From contig NZ_JAEUAN010000011.1 in the NCBI RefSeq assembly GCF_019511445.1, positions 62,001 to 126,000 on the forward strand: a DNA stretch of 64,000 nt, written 5' to 3'. The stretch is from Aliirhizobium wenxiniae. GTDB lineage: Bacteria > Pseudomonadota > Alphaproteobacteria > Rhizobiales > Rhizobiaceae. The position numbers and the translations under genes were made by a program. Positions 56,007-63,373 of the stretch are shown here, in pieces. The notes below the pieces were generated by a model that saw nothing but the letters and a program-made list of their open reading frames with translations, was not told where the DNA came from and searched no databases. The number at the start of each line of letters is the position of its first letter. Position 1 is the first letter of the stretch.

Positions 56007-56040
56007 TCCCCCGCGGTTTAGCTACCTCGGGGGATTTTTT
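56007..56040 (+). terminator. Intrinsic terminator that also carries the lemA ribosome site
   Basis: TCCCCCG (56007-56013) pairs with CGGGGGA (56028-56034), followed by T6 that ends at the base before the lemA ATG. The purine arm GGGGGA is also the only candidate ribosome site for lemA, at six bases spacing. Confidence 0.7.
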
Positions 56041-56592
56041 ATGTACATCGCACTCGGCCTTGTCGCGCTCGTCGCTCTCTATGTGATCGTCATCTACAAC
56101 GGCCTCGTACGTGCGCGGCAGATGGCGGAAGAGGCCTGGTCCGGCATCGACGTGCAGCTTAAGCGCCGCGCCGATCTCATCCCGAACCTGATCGAGACCG
56201 TGAAGGGTTATGCGGCGCATGAGAAGGGGACGCTCGAAGAGGTGGTGAAGCTGCGCAACCAGGCGCAGGCGGTACCAACCGGCGATGTCGCCGGCCGCGC
56301 GCAGGCGGAAGGCCTGCTATCCCAGGCGCTCGGAAAACTCTTCGCGCTCGCCGAAGCCTATCCCGATCTCAAGGCTAACCAGAACTTCGCCGAATTGCAG
56401 ACCTCGCTGGAGACGATCGAAAGCGAGATCCAGATGGCGCGGCGTTATTACAACGGCTCGGCGCGCGACCTGAACATCAAGGTCGAGAGCTTTCCCGCCA
56501 ATCTCGTGGCCGGTCCATTCGGCTTTTCCAAGCGCGAATACTTCGAGATCGAAAACGAGGCCGATCGCGCCGTTCCCAGCGTGAAATTCTGA
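56041..56592 (+). CDS. lemA: LemA family protein
   Basis: The 183-residue protein has one N-terminal transmembrane helix (IALGLVALVALYVIVIYNGLV) followed by the conserved LemA helical bundle: WSGIDVQLKRRADLIPNLIETVKGY near 38 and YNGSARDLNIKVESFP near 138. LemA proteins are membrane-anchored and often paired with DUF2207/YpmT-type proteins, as here (14 bases to the next gene); the function is not established. The start codon directly follows a terminator T-run, an unusual arrangement. Confidence 0.92.
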   Translation: MYIALGLVALVALYVIVIYNGLVRARQMAEEAWSGIDVQLKRRADLIPNLIETVKGYAAHEKGTLEEVVKLRNQAQAVPTGDVAGRAQAEGLLSQALGKLFALAEAYPDLKANQNFAELQTSLETIESEIQMARRYYNGSARDLNIKVESFPANLVAGPFGFSKREYFEIENEADRAVPSVKF

Positions 56593-56606
56593 AGCGGAGC
56601 CCGCTG

Positions 56607-58529
56607 ATGTTTCGGCGCCTTGTTATCGCTCTTGCCTTGGCTCTGGCGGTTAACCTTCCGGCCGCTGCGGAGGAATATATCCGCAGCTACAATTCGGACA
56701 TCAGGATCGCCGCCGATGGCGAATTGACCGTTACCGAGACGATCACCGTCAATGCCGAAGGCAACCGCATTCGCCGCGGCATCTTTCGCGATTTCCCGAT
56801 GACGATGGAGGATGCGAAAGGCCGCACCATCAGGGTCGGTTTCGAGCCTGTCTCCGTCACCCGTGACGGCCGCCCGGAAGCATTTCATACGGAAACCATC
56901 GCCCGCGGCATCCGCATCTATGCCGGTGGCGAAAACACGTTTCTGTCCCCCGGCGTGCACACCTTTGCCATCACCTACCGGACCAACCGGCAGATCCGTT
57001 ATTTCGACGATCATGACGAGCTTTACTGGAACGCGACCGGCAATGGCTGGCAGTTCCGTATTGCGCAGGCTTCGACGCGAGTGACGCTGCCGGGTGGCAG
57101 GGTCACGGATACCGCCGCCTTCACTGGCACCTACGGTTCCACCGCCCGCGATGCCCGCGCAAGCGCATCTGGCAATCAGGCGACATTCGCCACGACCCGG
57201 CCGCTGGGCAGTGAGGAAGGGCTCACCATCGTCGTCGGCTTCCCCAAGGGCATCGTTGCAGCGCCTTCCGCGGATCAGGAGAGCGCCTGGTGGTGGCGTG
57301 ACAACCGCAACCTGTTCCTCGCCCTCGGCGGCCTTGCCGTCGCCGCACTCTATTACGTCATGGTCTGGCGCAGCGTGGGGCGCGACCCGCAAGGCGGCGT
57401 CATCGTGCCGCGCTGGGATACGCCGGCCGGCATTTCGCCGGCGCTGGTCAACTATATCGACAACAAGGGATTTTCCGGCGGCGGCTGGACGGCGTTTTCG
57501 GCAAGCCTGCTCGATCTCGCGGTAAAGGGCTATCTGACGCTCGAAGACCTGAAATCACGGGTCGTGGTAAAGATCAGCGGTAACGAGCGGGCGATCAAGC
57601 AACTTCCTCCCGGTCAGGCAGTACTGCTGTTCCAGATGGGCGCTGCTGGTGAAAGCTTTGCCATCGAAAAATCGAATGGCGAACGGGTGCAGGAGATCGG
57701 CAAAGCTTTCCGCCAGGCGATCGAGAAAGAGCATCGCGGGAAATATTACAGACACAACACGGTCTATGTCGTGCTCGGCGTACTGCTCAGCCTGATGGCG
57801 GCCGGCGCATTACTGATTTTCGGCGACATCGATCCGGATGATCTCGGCCTATTGCTCCCCTCTGTGCTGTTCGGAGCCTTCTGGTCCTTCTTCGCCGTCA
57901 AGGCGGGTAAGTCGCTGCTGCAGAAAAGGACGGTGGCCGCCCGCATCGGCGCGATCATCTCGCTGGCCATGTTCGGGCTTGTCCTCTTTTCCGTTGGCGG
58001 CACCTTTATCGTCGGTGCGATCGAAAGCATCGCGGATGGCCAGTGGCCGGTTTTCGCCGGCATCGGCGGCCTTGTCCTTATCAACGTCGTATTCTTCTTC
58101 CTGATGGGGGCGCCGACCCCGCTCGGCCGAAAGCTGATGGACGAGATCGAGGGCCTGCGCACCTATCTGACGGTCGCCGAAAGGGACCGGATGAACATGG
58201 TCGGCGCCCCTTCCATGTCGCCGCAGCATTTCGAAAAACTCCTGCCCTATGCCGTGGCGCTCGGCGTCGAAAAACCGTGGAGCGAGGCGTTCGAGGCATG
58301 GCTGGCAACAGCCGTTGCCGCCGGTGCCGCGGCCTATACCTCGACTTGGTATCACGGCGACGGTTTCGGCAGCTTCGGCGACCGCATTGGCGGTTTCTCG
58401 TCCTCCATGTCGCAGACGATCGCCTCCACCATCCCGACGCCGAAATCCTCGTCGTCTTCCTCCGGCTTCTCGACAGGCGGCGGGTTCTCCGGTGGTGGAG
58501 GCGGGGGAGGCGGTGGTGGAGGGTGGTAG
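56607..58529 (+). CDS. DUF2207 membrane protein with poly-glycine tail
   Basis: The 640-residue protein has a Sec signal (residues 1-21), an extracytoplasmic beta-rich DUF2207 domain (about 25-210, IRSYNSDIRIAADGELTVTETI), a membrane helix near 235-255, a cytoplasmic domain with YIDNKGFSGGGW and further helices near 390-500. The C-terminus is a low-complexity Ser/Gly tail ending in eleven consecutive glycines and a tryptophan. It forms a two-gene unit with lemA. Family role unknown; envelope maintenance is suspected. Confidence 0.87.
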   Translation: MFRRLVIALALALAVNLPAAAEEYIRSYNSDIRIAADGELTVTETITVNAEGNRIRRGIFRDFPMTMEDAKGRTIRVGFEPVSVTRDGRPEAFHTETIARGIRIYAGGENTFLSPGVHTFAITYRTNRQIRYFDDHDELYWNATGNGWQFRIAQASTRVTLPGGRVTDTAAFTGTYGSTARDARASASGNQATFATTRPLGSEEGLTIVVGFPKGIVAAPSADQESAWWWRDNRNLFLALGGLAVAALYYVMVWRSVGRDPQGGVIVPRWDTPAGISPALVNYIDNKGFSGGGWTAFSASLLDLAVKGYLTLEDLKSRVVVKISGNERAIKQLPPGQAVLLFQMGAAGESFAIEKSNGERVQEIGKAFRQAIEKEHRGKYYRHNTVYVVLGVLLSLMAAGALLIFGDIDPDDLGLLLPSVLFGAFWSFFAVKAGKSLLQKRTVAARIGAIISLAMFGLVLFSVGGTFIVGAIESIADGQWPVFAGIGGLVLINVVFFFLMGAPTPLGRKLMDEIEGLRTYLTVAERDRMNMVGAPSMSPQHFEKLLPYAVALGVEKPWSEAFEAWLATAVAAGAAAYTSTWYHGDGFGSFGDRIGGFSSSMSQTIASTIPTPKSSSSSSGFSTGGGFSGGGGGGGGGGGW

Positions 58530-58545
58530 TGGAGATGTTGTGATG

Positions 58546-58564
58546 TGTATCGTGTTGTGATACA
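58546..58564. promoter_or_regulatory. Putative HigA operator
   Basis: TGTATC-N7-GATACA is a perfect 6-base inverted repeat ending 13 bases before the higB start. Type II antitoxins with helix-turn-helix domains normally bind such sites to repress their own operon. Confidence 0.6.
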
Positions 58565-58577
58565 TTGAGGTTAGCTG

Positions 58578-58862
58578 ATGGTCATTCGATCTTATGCCGA
58601 CAGCAGAACGAAGGAAGTCGCCTACGGCAACGTTCCTAAAGGCTTTCCGGCCGATCTGGCAAGAAGAGCCGTGCGAAAGCTGGCAATGATAGAGAGTGCA
58701 AGAGAACTGACCGACCTGCGTTCGCCGCCGGGAAACCATCTGGAGGCATTGAAGGCCGACCGTCGGGGACAGCACTCGATAAGGATCAATGATCAGTGGC
58801 GGATTTGTTTCGTCTGGACGGATGCAGGCGCGGAGAATGTTGAGATTGTCGATTATCACTGA
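58578..58862 (+). CDS. higB: Type II toxin HigB
   Basis: The 94-residue RelE-superfamily toxin matches the HigB branch: VPKGFPADLARRAVRKLAMI, then LRSPPGNHLEALKADRRGQHSIRINDQWRICF and the terminal VEIVDYH. HigB toxins are ribosome-dependent mRNA endonucleases. The toxin-first order is standard for higBA. It is expressed with higA 12 bases downstream and sits between the DUF2207 gene and glyS. Confidence 0.92.
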   Translation: MVIRSYADSRTKEVAYGNVPKGFPADLARRAVRKLAMIESARELTDLRSPPGNHLEALKADRRGQHSIRINDQWRICFVWTDAGAENVEIVDYH

Positions 58863-58874
58863 AGGATTTCAACA

Positions 58875-59171
58875 ATGATGAGTATATTGCCCCCAGTCCA
58901 TCCCGGCGAAATTCTCCGCGAGGAATACCTCATCCCACTGAAGCTGAGCGCAGGCATGCTGGCGAAAAAGCTGAATGTGCCCAGAACCCGGATAGAACGG
59001 CTGGTGTCGGAGCAGACAGCGGTAACGTCTGATACGGCGTTGAGACTGGCCCGATTTTTCAATACGACGCCCGAGTTCTGGATGAACCTCCAGACGAGTT
59101 ACGACCTTAAAATCGAAAGCAAGACAAAGGCGGCGGAGATCGCAGCCATACCAGTCATGACGGCGGCCTAG
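58875..59171 (+). CDS. higA: Type II antitoxin HigA
   Basis: The 98-residue protein begins PPVHPGEILREEYLIPL, the HigA hallmark, followed by an XRE-type helix-turn-helix (SAGMLAKKLNVPRTRIERLVSEQTAVTSDTALRLARFF, about 25-63). It neutralises HigB and represses the promoter through the inverted repeat at 58546-58564. AAGGA precedes the start. Confidence 0.93.
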   Translation: MMSILPPVHPGEILREEYLIPLKLSAGMLAKKLNVPRTRIERLVSEQTAVTSDTALRLARFFNTTPEFWMNLQTSYDLKIESKTKAAEIAAIPVMTAA

Positions 59172-59263
59172 CCGCCACTTTCCCAATCAGACCTGATGAC
59201 TTTTGCGGATGGGCTTGCTAAGCCCGCCACGTCATTATTTTTAAGCGCAAAGACTTGAGCCCC

Positions 59264-61417
59264 ATGCCCGACCTGCTTCTAGAACTTCGCTCCGAGGAAA
59301 TTCCTGCCCGCATGCAGCGCAAGGCGGCGGGTGACCTGAAAAAGCTCGTGACCGACGCGCTGGTGGATGCAGGCCTGACCTATGAGGGCGCGCGCGAATA
59401 CTGGACACCGCGTCGCCTGACGCTCGATATTCGCGGCCTGACCGCCCGCTCCGCCGATCTGCGCGAGGAAATCAAGGGACCATCCACCAAGGCGCCGGAA
59501 CAGGCGATCGCCGGTTTCCTGCGCAAGGCTGGTCTTTCTGATATTTCGGAAGCCCAGGTCGCGACTGATCCGAAGAAGGGCGATTTTTATGTCGCCATCG
59601 TCTCCAAGGCCGGCCGCGCGGCGGAAGAGATCATTGTAGACGCGATGCCCGGCATCATCCGCTCCTTCCCATGGCCGAAATCGATGCGCTCCGGTTTTGC
59701 CTCCATGCCGAAGGGCTCGAGCTATGGCGGCATCGAGGGCAAGGGTTCGGAAAGCCTGCGCTGGGTGCGCCCGCTGCAGTCGATCATCTGCACGTTCGGC
59801 TCCGAGCATGACGAGACCAAGGTCATCCCCTTCGTCATCGACGGCATCACCGCCGGCAACGTCACCTTTGGCCACCGTTTCCATGCGCCGGAAGCCATCA
59901 CCGTTCGCCGCTTCGACGATTATGTGGCAAGTCTCGAAAAGGCGAAGGTCATGCTCGATGCCGACCGCCGCAAGGACATGATCCTGCACGATGCGCGTGA
60001 TCTGGCTTTCGCAAGCGGTCTCGATCTGGTCGAGGATGAAGGCCTGCTCGAAGAGGTCTCCGGCCTCGTCGAATGGCCGCATGTGCTGATGGGCACGTTC
60101 GAGAAGGACTATCTCGAAATCCCGGCCGAAATCATCCGCCTGACGATCAAGACCAACCAGAAATGCTTCGTCACCCGGCCTCAAGGCGCGGAAGAGGGCC
60201 TTTCCAACCATTTCATCCTGATCTCGAATATCGATGCCAAGGATGGCGGCAAGGAAATCATTCACGGCAATGGCAAGGTCGTGCGCGCACGCCTCTCCGA
60301 CGCCAAGCATTTCTGGACCCGCGACCAGGGCGACCTGCCGGATCTCGGCACGCTGGTGGAGTCTGCCAAGAAATTCGATCTCGACCTGAAGAAGCCGCTC
60401 GACCAGCGCATGGCCAAGCTCGACGCGCTGAACGTCACCTTCCATGCCAAGCTCGGCACGCAGGGTGAACGCGTTACCCGTATCCGTGCTCTTGCAAAGG
60501 AGTTGGCCCCGATCGTCGGTGCCGACCCGATCCTCGTCGATCGTGCAGCCGTGCTCGCCAAGGCCGATCTTCGCACCGAAGCCGTCGGCGAATTCCCTGA
60601 ACTTCAGGGCCTGATGGGCCGCCGTTATGCCGGCCTGCAGGGCGAAAACGAATCCGTCGCGATTGCCATCGAGGATCACTACAAGCCGCAAGGCCCGTCC
60701 GACCGCGTGCCGAAGGACAAGGTTGCTATCACCGTCGCGCTCGCCGATAAGCTCGATACGCTCGTGGGCTTCTGGGCCATCGACGAAAAGCCGACCGGCT
60801 CGAAGGACCCCTATGCGCTGCGCCGCGCGGCTCTCGGTGTGGTGCGCATTCTGCTGGAGCGGAGTGTCGAGTTGCCGCTGCTGGCGACCACGAAGGATGC
60901 CGACCTCCTGTCCTTCTTCCACGACCGCCTGAAAGTCTATCTGCGCGATATGGGCGCCCGTCACGACATCATCGATTCCGTGCTGACGCCACATACCGAT
61001 GATCTCCTCCTCGTCGCCCGCCGTGCAGAAGCGCTGACCTCCTTCATCTCCTCCGAAGACGGCCAGAACCTGCTCGCCGGCACCAAGCGCGCCACGCAGC
61101 TGCTTGCCGCCGAAGAGAAGAAGGGCACCGCTATTGCCGAAGGCGTTTCCGACGAACTCCTGAAGCTCGATGCCGAAAAGGCGCTTTGGGCTGCGGTCCA
61201 GGTGGCCTCGAAGGAAGCCTCCGAAGCGGTTTCGAAGAAGGAATACCGCTCCGCCATGGAAGCCCTGTCGAAGCTTCGCGCGCCGGTCGACAAATTCTTC
61301 GAGGATGTTCTGGTCAACGACGAGGACACCGCCATCCGCGCCAACCGCCTGGCCCTCCTGAAGGCCATCCGCGAGGCGACCGGCACGGTTGCGGATTTCT
61401 CCAAGATCAGCGGGTAA
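59264..61417 (+). CDS. glyS: Glycine-tRNA ligase beta subunit
   Basis: The 717-residue protein is a full-length Gly[15 protein letters not shown] at the start, [20 protein letters not shown] near 65, [12 protein letters not shown] near 290, [32 protein letters not shown] near 500 and a C-terminal anticodon-binding domain. It binds tRNA and completes the enzyme with GlyQ. The ATG at 59264 matches homologues; the TTG nine bases earlier is not needed. Being separated from glyQ by 3.3 kb, it probably relies on its own promoter or on readthrough. Confidence 0.95.
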   Translation: MPDLLLELRSEEIPARMQRKAAGDLKKLVTDALVDAGLTYEGAREYWTPRRLTLDIRGLTARSADLREEIKGPSTKAPEQAIAGFLRKAGLSDISEAQVATDPKKGDFYVAIVSKAGRAAEEIIVDAMPGIIRSFPWPKSMRSGFASMPKGSSYGGIEGKGSESLRWVRPLQSIICTFGSEHDETKVIPFVIDGITAGNVTFGHRFHAPEAITVRRFDDYVASLEKAKVMLDADRRKDMILHDARDLAFASGLDLVEDEGLLEEVSGLVEWPHVLMGTFEKDYLEIPAEIIRLTIKTNQKCFVTRPQGAEEGLSNHFILISNIDAKDGGKEIIHGNGKVVRARLSDAKHFWTRDQGDLPDLGTLVESAKKFDLDLKKPLDQRMAKLDALNVTFHAKLGTQGERVTRIRALAKELAPIVGADPILVDRAAVLAKADLRTEAVGEFPELQGLMGRRYAGLQGENESVAIAIEDHYKPQGPSDRVPKDKVAITVALADKLDTLVGFWAIDEKPTGSKDPYALRRAALGVVRILLERSVELPLLATTKDADLLSFFHDRLKVYLRDMGARHDIIDSVLTPHTDDLLLVARRAEALTSFISSEDGQNLLAGTKRATQLLAAEEKKGTAIAEGVSDELLKLDAEKALWAAVQVASKEASEAVSKKEYRSAMEALSKLRAPVDKFFEDVLVNDEDTAIRANRLALLKAIREATGTVADFSKISG

Positions 61418-61457
61418 GGTGCCAAAGCCCTTTTAACGCAGGGTAGTGTGATCTCTT

Positions 61458-61487
61458 GTCAATGGTGACATAAGTGTTACCATTGAC
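61458..61487. promoter_or_regulatory. Operator of the third toxin-antitoxin module
   Basis: GTCAATGGT (61458-61466) and ACCATTGAC (61479-61487) are perfect inverted arms around a 12-base spacer, part of a longer near-palindrome. The right arm ends two bases before the toxin start codon. Confidence 0.65.
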
Positions 61488-61489
61488 CA

Positions 61490-61810
61490 ATGAGGATCAC
61501 CGAATATCTGGATGGGAAGGGACTTAGCCCATTCGGGCGGTGGTTTGCGAAGATCGATGCTCGCGCGGCGTCGAAGGTGACGATTGCTCTGGCCCGCATA
61601 GACCAAGGCAATCTCTCCAACGTCAAGCCGGTCGGGTCCGGTGTGCTGGAATACCGGATCGATTACGGACCGGGTTACCGTGTCTATTTTGGCCGCGACG
61701 GTGACGAACTCGTGGTCTTGCTGGTCGGCGGAACCAAGCAGCGGCAGCAGGATGATATCAGAGCAGCTCAGGCCTACTGGCGAGACTACAAATCTCGAAG
61801 AGGAGTTTAA
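61490..61810 (+). CDS. Type II toxin, RelE/HigB-like addiction killer
   Basis: The 106-residue protein resembles the addiction-module killer family: MRITEYLDGKGLSPFGRWFAKI, then NVKPVGSGVLEYRIDYGPGYRVYFGRDGDELVVLLVGG and TKQRQQDDIRAAQAYW. It is probably a ribosome-dependent RNase. The start codon lies against the operator palindrome, leaving no room for a normal ribosome site. The antitoxin begins one base after its stop. Confidence 0.87.
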   Translation: MRITEYLDGKGLSPFGRWFAKIDARAASKVTIALARIDQGNLSNVKPVGSGVLEYRIDYGPGYRVYFGRDGDELVVLLVGGTKQRQQDDIRAAQAYWRDYKSRRGV

Positions 61811-61811
61811 G

Positions 61812-62126
61812 ATGCCGTTGACCCGACAATTCAAACAGACGGTGAAGGAACGTCTTGATAGTGACGCAGCATTCCGCGCGGCTCTGCTTTCGGACGCAGT
61901 CTCTCTCCTGCTTGAAGGCGATCTGGAAACCGGCAAGAGCGTCCTGCGTGATTTCATCAACGCCACTATCGGCTTCGAAGCATTGGCGCGTGAGGTCGGC
62001 ATGCCGGTCAAAAGCCTGATGCGCATGTTCGGCCCCAAGGGTAATCCGAGGGCCGACAATCTTTTTGCCGTCATCCGTCAGCTTCAAGAGAGTTCCGGCG
62101 TGCAGCTAGCGGTCGCCGCAGCCTGA
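61812..62126 (+). CDS. Antitoxin with helix-turn-helix (HigA-like)
   Basis: The 104-residue protein is the usual partner of the addiction-killer toxins: LTRQFKQTVKERLDSDAAFRAALLSDAVSLLLEGD followed by a helix-turn-helix (GFEALAREVGMPVKSLMRMF, about 56-75) and a second half. GAGGAG lies eight bases before the start, a far stronger ribosome site than the toxin has, which favours antitoxin excess. The frame is open upstream inside the toxin gene, which is not coding. Confidence 0.88.
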   Translation: MPLTRQFKQTVKERLDSDAAFRAALLSDAVSLLLEGDLETGKSVLRDFINATIGFEALAREVGMPVKSLMRMFGPKGNPRADNLFAVIRQLQESSGVQLAVAAA

Positions 62127-62150
62127 CAGCGCTTCCGATAGATGATAGAT

Positions 62151-62168
62151 TGTGGGCTGTAGCCCACA
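62151..62168. promoter_or_regulatory. Putative ParD operator
   Basis: TGTGGGCT and AGCCCACA form an 18-base palindrome with a GT centre. Its last base touches the AGGAG ribosome site of the antitoxin gene (62168-62172), so bound protein would block transcription, or an RNA stem would hinder initiation. Confidence 0.55.
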
Positions 62169-62178
62169 GGAGCCTTCG

Positions 62179-62430
62179 ATGAACAAGCCCGTGCAAGTGA
62201 CCGTCAGCGATCAGGCCGCAAGCTTCGTCACGCGTGAACTGGAAAGCGGACGCTTCGAGACCGTTGACGAGGTTATCGAGGCCGGTCTTCGCATGCTCGA
62301 GGAAGAGCAGATGAAGATCGAGAGGCTGCGCGAGCTTTTGATCGAAAGCGAGAATAGCGGGCCTGCTGAGCCGTTTGATCGTGAGGCGTTGATGGCATCG
62401 GTTCGTGCATCATGGGCTGAACGTGGTTGA
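62179..62430 (+). CDS. parD: Type II antitoxin, ParD family
   Basis: The 83-residue protein is ParD-like: NKPVQVTVSDQAASFVTRELESGRFETVDEVIEAGLRMLEEEQ forms the ribbon-helix-helix, and the acidic tail (SENSGPAEPFDREAL) binds the toxin. AGGAG lies six bases before ATG 62179. It precedes and overlaps the toxin gene, the normal parDE order, and lies 52 bases after another antitoxin gene. Confidence 0.88.
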   Translation: MNKPVQVTVSDQAASFVTRELESGRFETVDEVIEAGLRMLEEEQMKIERLRELLIESENSGPAEPFDREALMASVRASWAERG

Positions 62431-62728
62431 GATCAGGCTACGTCAAACAGCCAAGAGTGATCTGAGGGGCATCGCCCGCTATACCCGCGAGCAATGGTCG
62501 GAAAATCAGGCTGAACTCTATGTCGATCAGCTTCTGGATGTGATCGAGCAGATTGGGGACCATCCTTTTTCAGGTCAGGATATGGTCGATATCCGTTCAG
62601 GCTATCGCCGCCGTGCAGCGGGTCATCATTATGTGTTCTACGCCGTTATGGATGACGGGTCCGTAGAGATCGCCCGTATCCTCCACGAAAAGGTCGATAT
62701 CCGCCGCCATCTCGACGAACAGCAATGA
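62423..62728 (+). CDS. parE: Type II toxin, ParE family, GTG start
   Basis: The protein has about 101 residues from the GTG at 62423, opening VEIRLRQTAKSDLRGIARYTREQW, the ParE pattern, followed by GQDMVDIRSGYRRRAAGHHYVFYAV and a C-terminal RILHEKVDIRRHL. An upstream GTG at 62405 adds six residues and is less likely. It overlaps parD by eight bases and the DUF523 gene by four, an unusual coupling of a toxin with a housekeeping-type gene. Confidence 0.88.
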   Translation: MVEIRLRQTAKSDLRGIARYTREQWSENQAELYVDQLLDVIEQIGDHPFSGQDMVDIRSGYRRRAAGHHYVFYAVMDDGSVEIARILHEKVDIRRHLDEQQ

Positions 62729-63219
62729 CAGTTTCCAAAATCCTCATCAGCGCCTGCCTTCTCGGCCATGCCGTCCGTTATGATGGGAAGGGAAAGCCGC
62801 TTCACCATCCGGCGATCGATCGCTGGCGCCAGGAGGGGAGGCTGGTGACGATCTGCCCGGAGCTTGCCGGTGGCATGAGCGTGCCGCGGCCGCCTGCAGA
62901 GATCGAGAAGGGCATGACTGGGGCCGATGTGCTTGAGGGGCGGGCGCGGGTGATGGAGATCACCGGCGGTGATGTGACCGAGGCGTTTGTCGCGGGGGCC
63001 CGTCACGCTTTGGAATTTGCGCAGGCGCATGGCTGTACCCACGCGCTTCTGATCGATGGCAGCCCATCCTGTGGCTCCGGCTTTATCTATGACGGATCGT
63101 TCGGCGGGATGAAACACGCAGGCAACGGCGTGACGGCAGCGCTTCTGGAGCAGGCGGGCATCGTCGTGCGGTCCGATCGTCAGCTGGAAGAACTGGTCGA
63201 GTTGCTGGCAAAAGCCTGA
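62725..63219 (+). CDS. DUF523 family protein
   Basis: The 164-residue protein is a complete DUF523 member: ILISACLLGHAVRYDGKGK at the start, CPELAGGMSVPRPPAEI near 44 and LLIDGSPSCGSGFIYDGSFGG near 108. The family has conserved cysteines (here C10, C44 and C115) and no proven function; a metal- or thiol-dependent role is possible. The ATG overlaps the parE stop by four bases. It is followed by a bidirectional terminator. Confidence 0.88.
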   Translation: MTVSKILISACLLGHAVRYDGKGKPLHHPAIDRWRQEGRLVTICPELAGGMSVPRPPAEIEKGMTGADVLEGRARVMEITGGDVTEAFVAGARHALEFAQAHGCTHALLIDGSPSCGSGFIYDGSFGGMKHAGNGVTAALLEQAGIVVRSDRQLEELVELLAKA

Positions 63220-63270
63220 CGCCGCCCATTCGCAGCTATCGCGCTGATCACGAAGAAGTTCGGAAAAAGA

Positions 63271-63305
63271 GAAAGCCGCCGGACCATATTGTCCGGACGG
63301 CTTTC
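63271..63305. terminator. Bidirectional intrinsic terminator
   Basis: GAAAGCCGCCGGAC (63271-63284) pairs with GTCCGGACGGCTTTC (63291-63305) with one bulge and a 6-base loop. It lies between the convergent DUF523 and chemotaxis-receptor genes and can end both transcripts. Confidence 0.75.
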
Positions 63306-63373
63306 TTCCCCGCGTCCCCCGCGTAACTTTAAGAGAACCCCACCCGAGTTGGACGGAACCTCGATAGTGAAAA

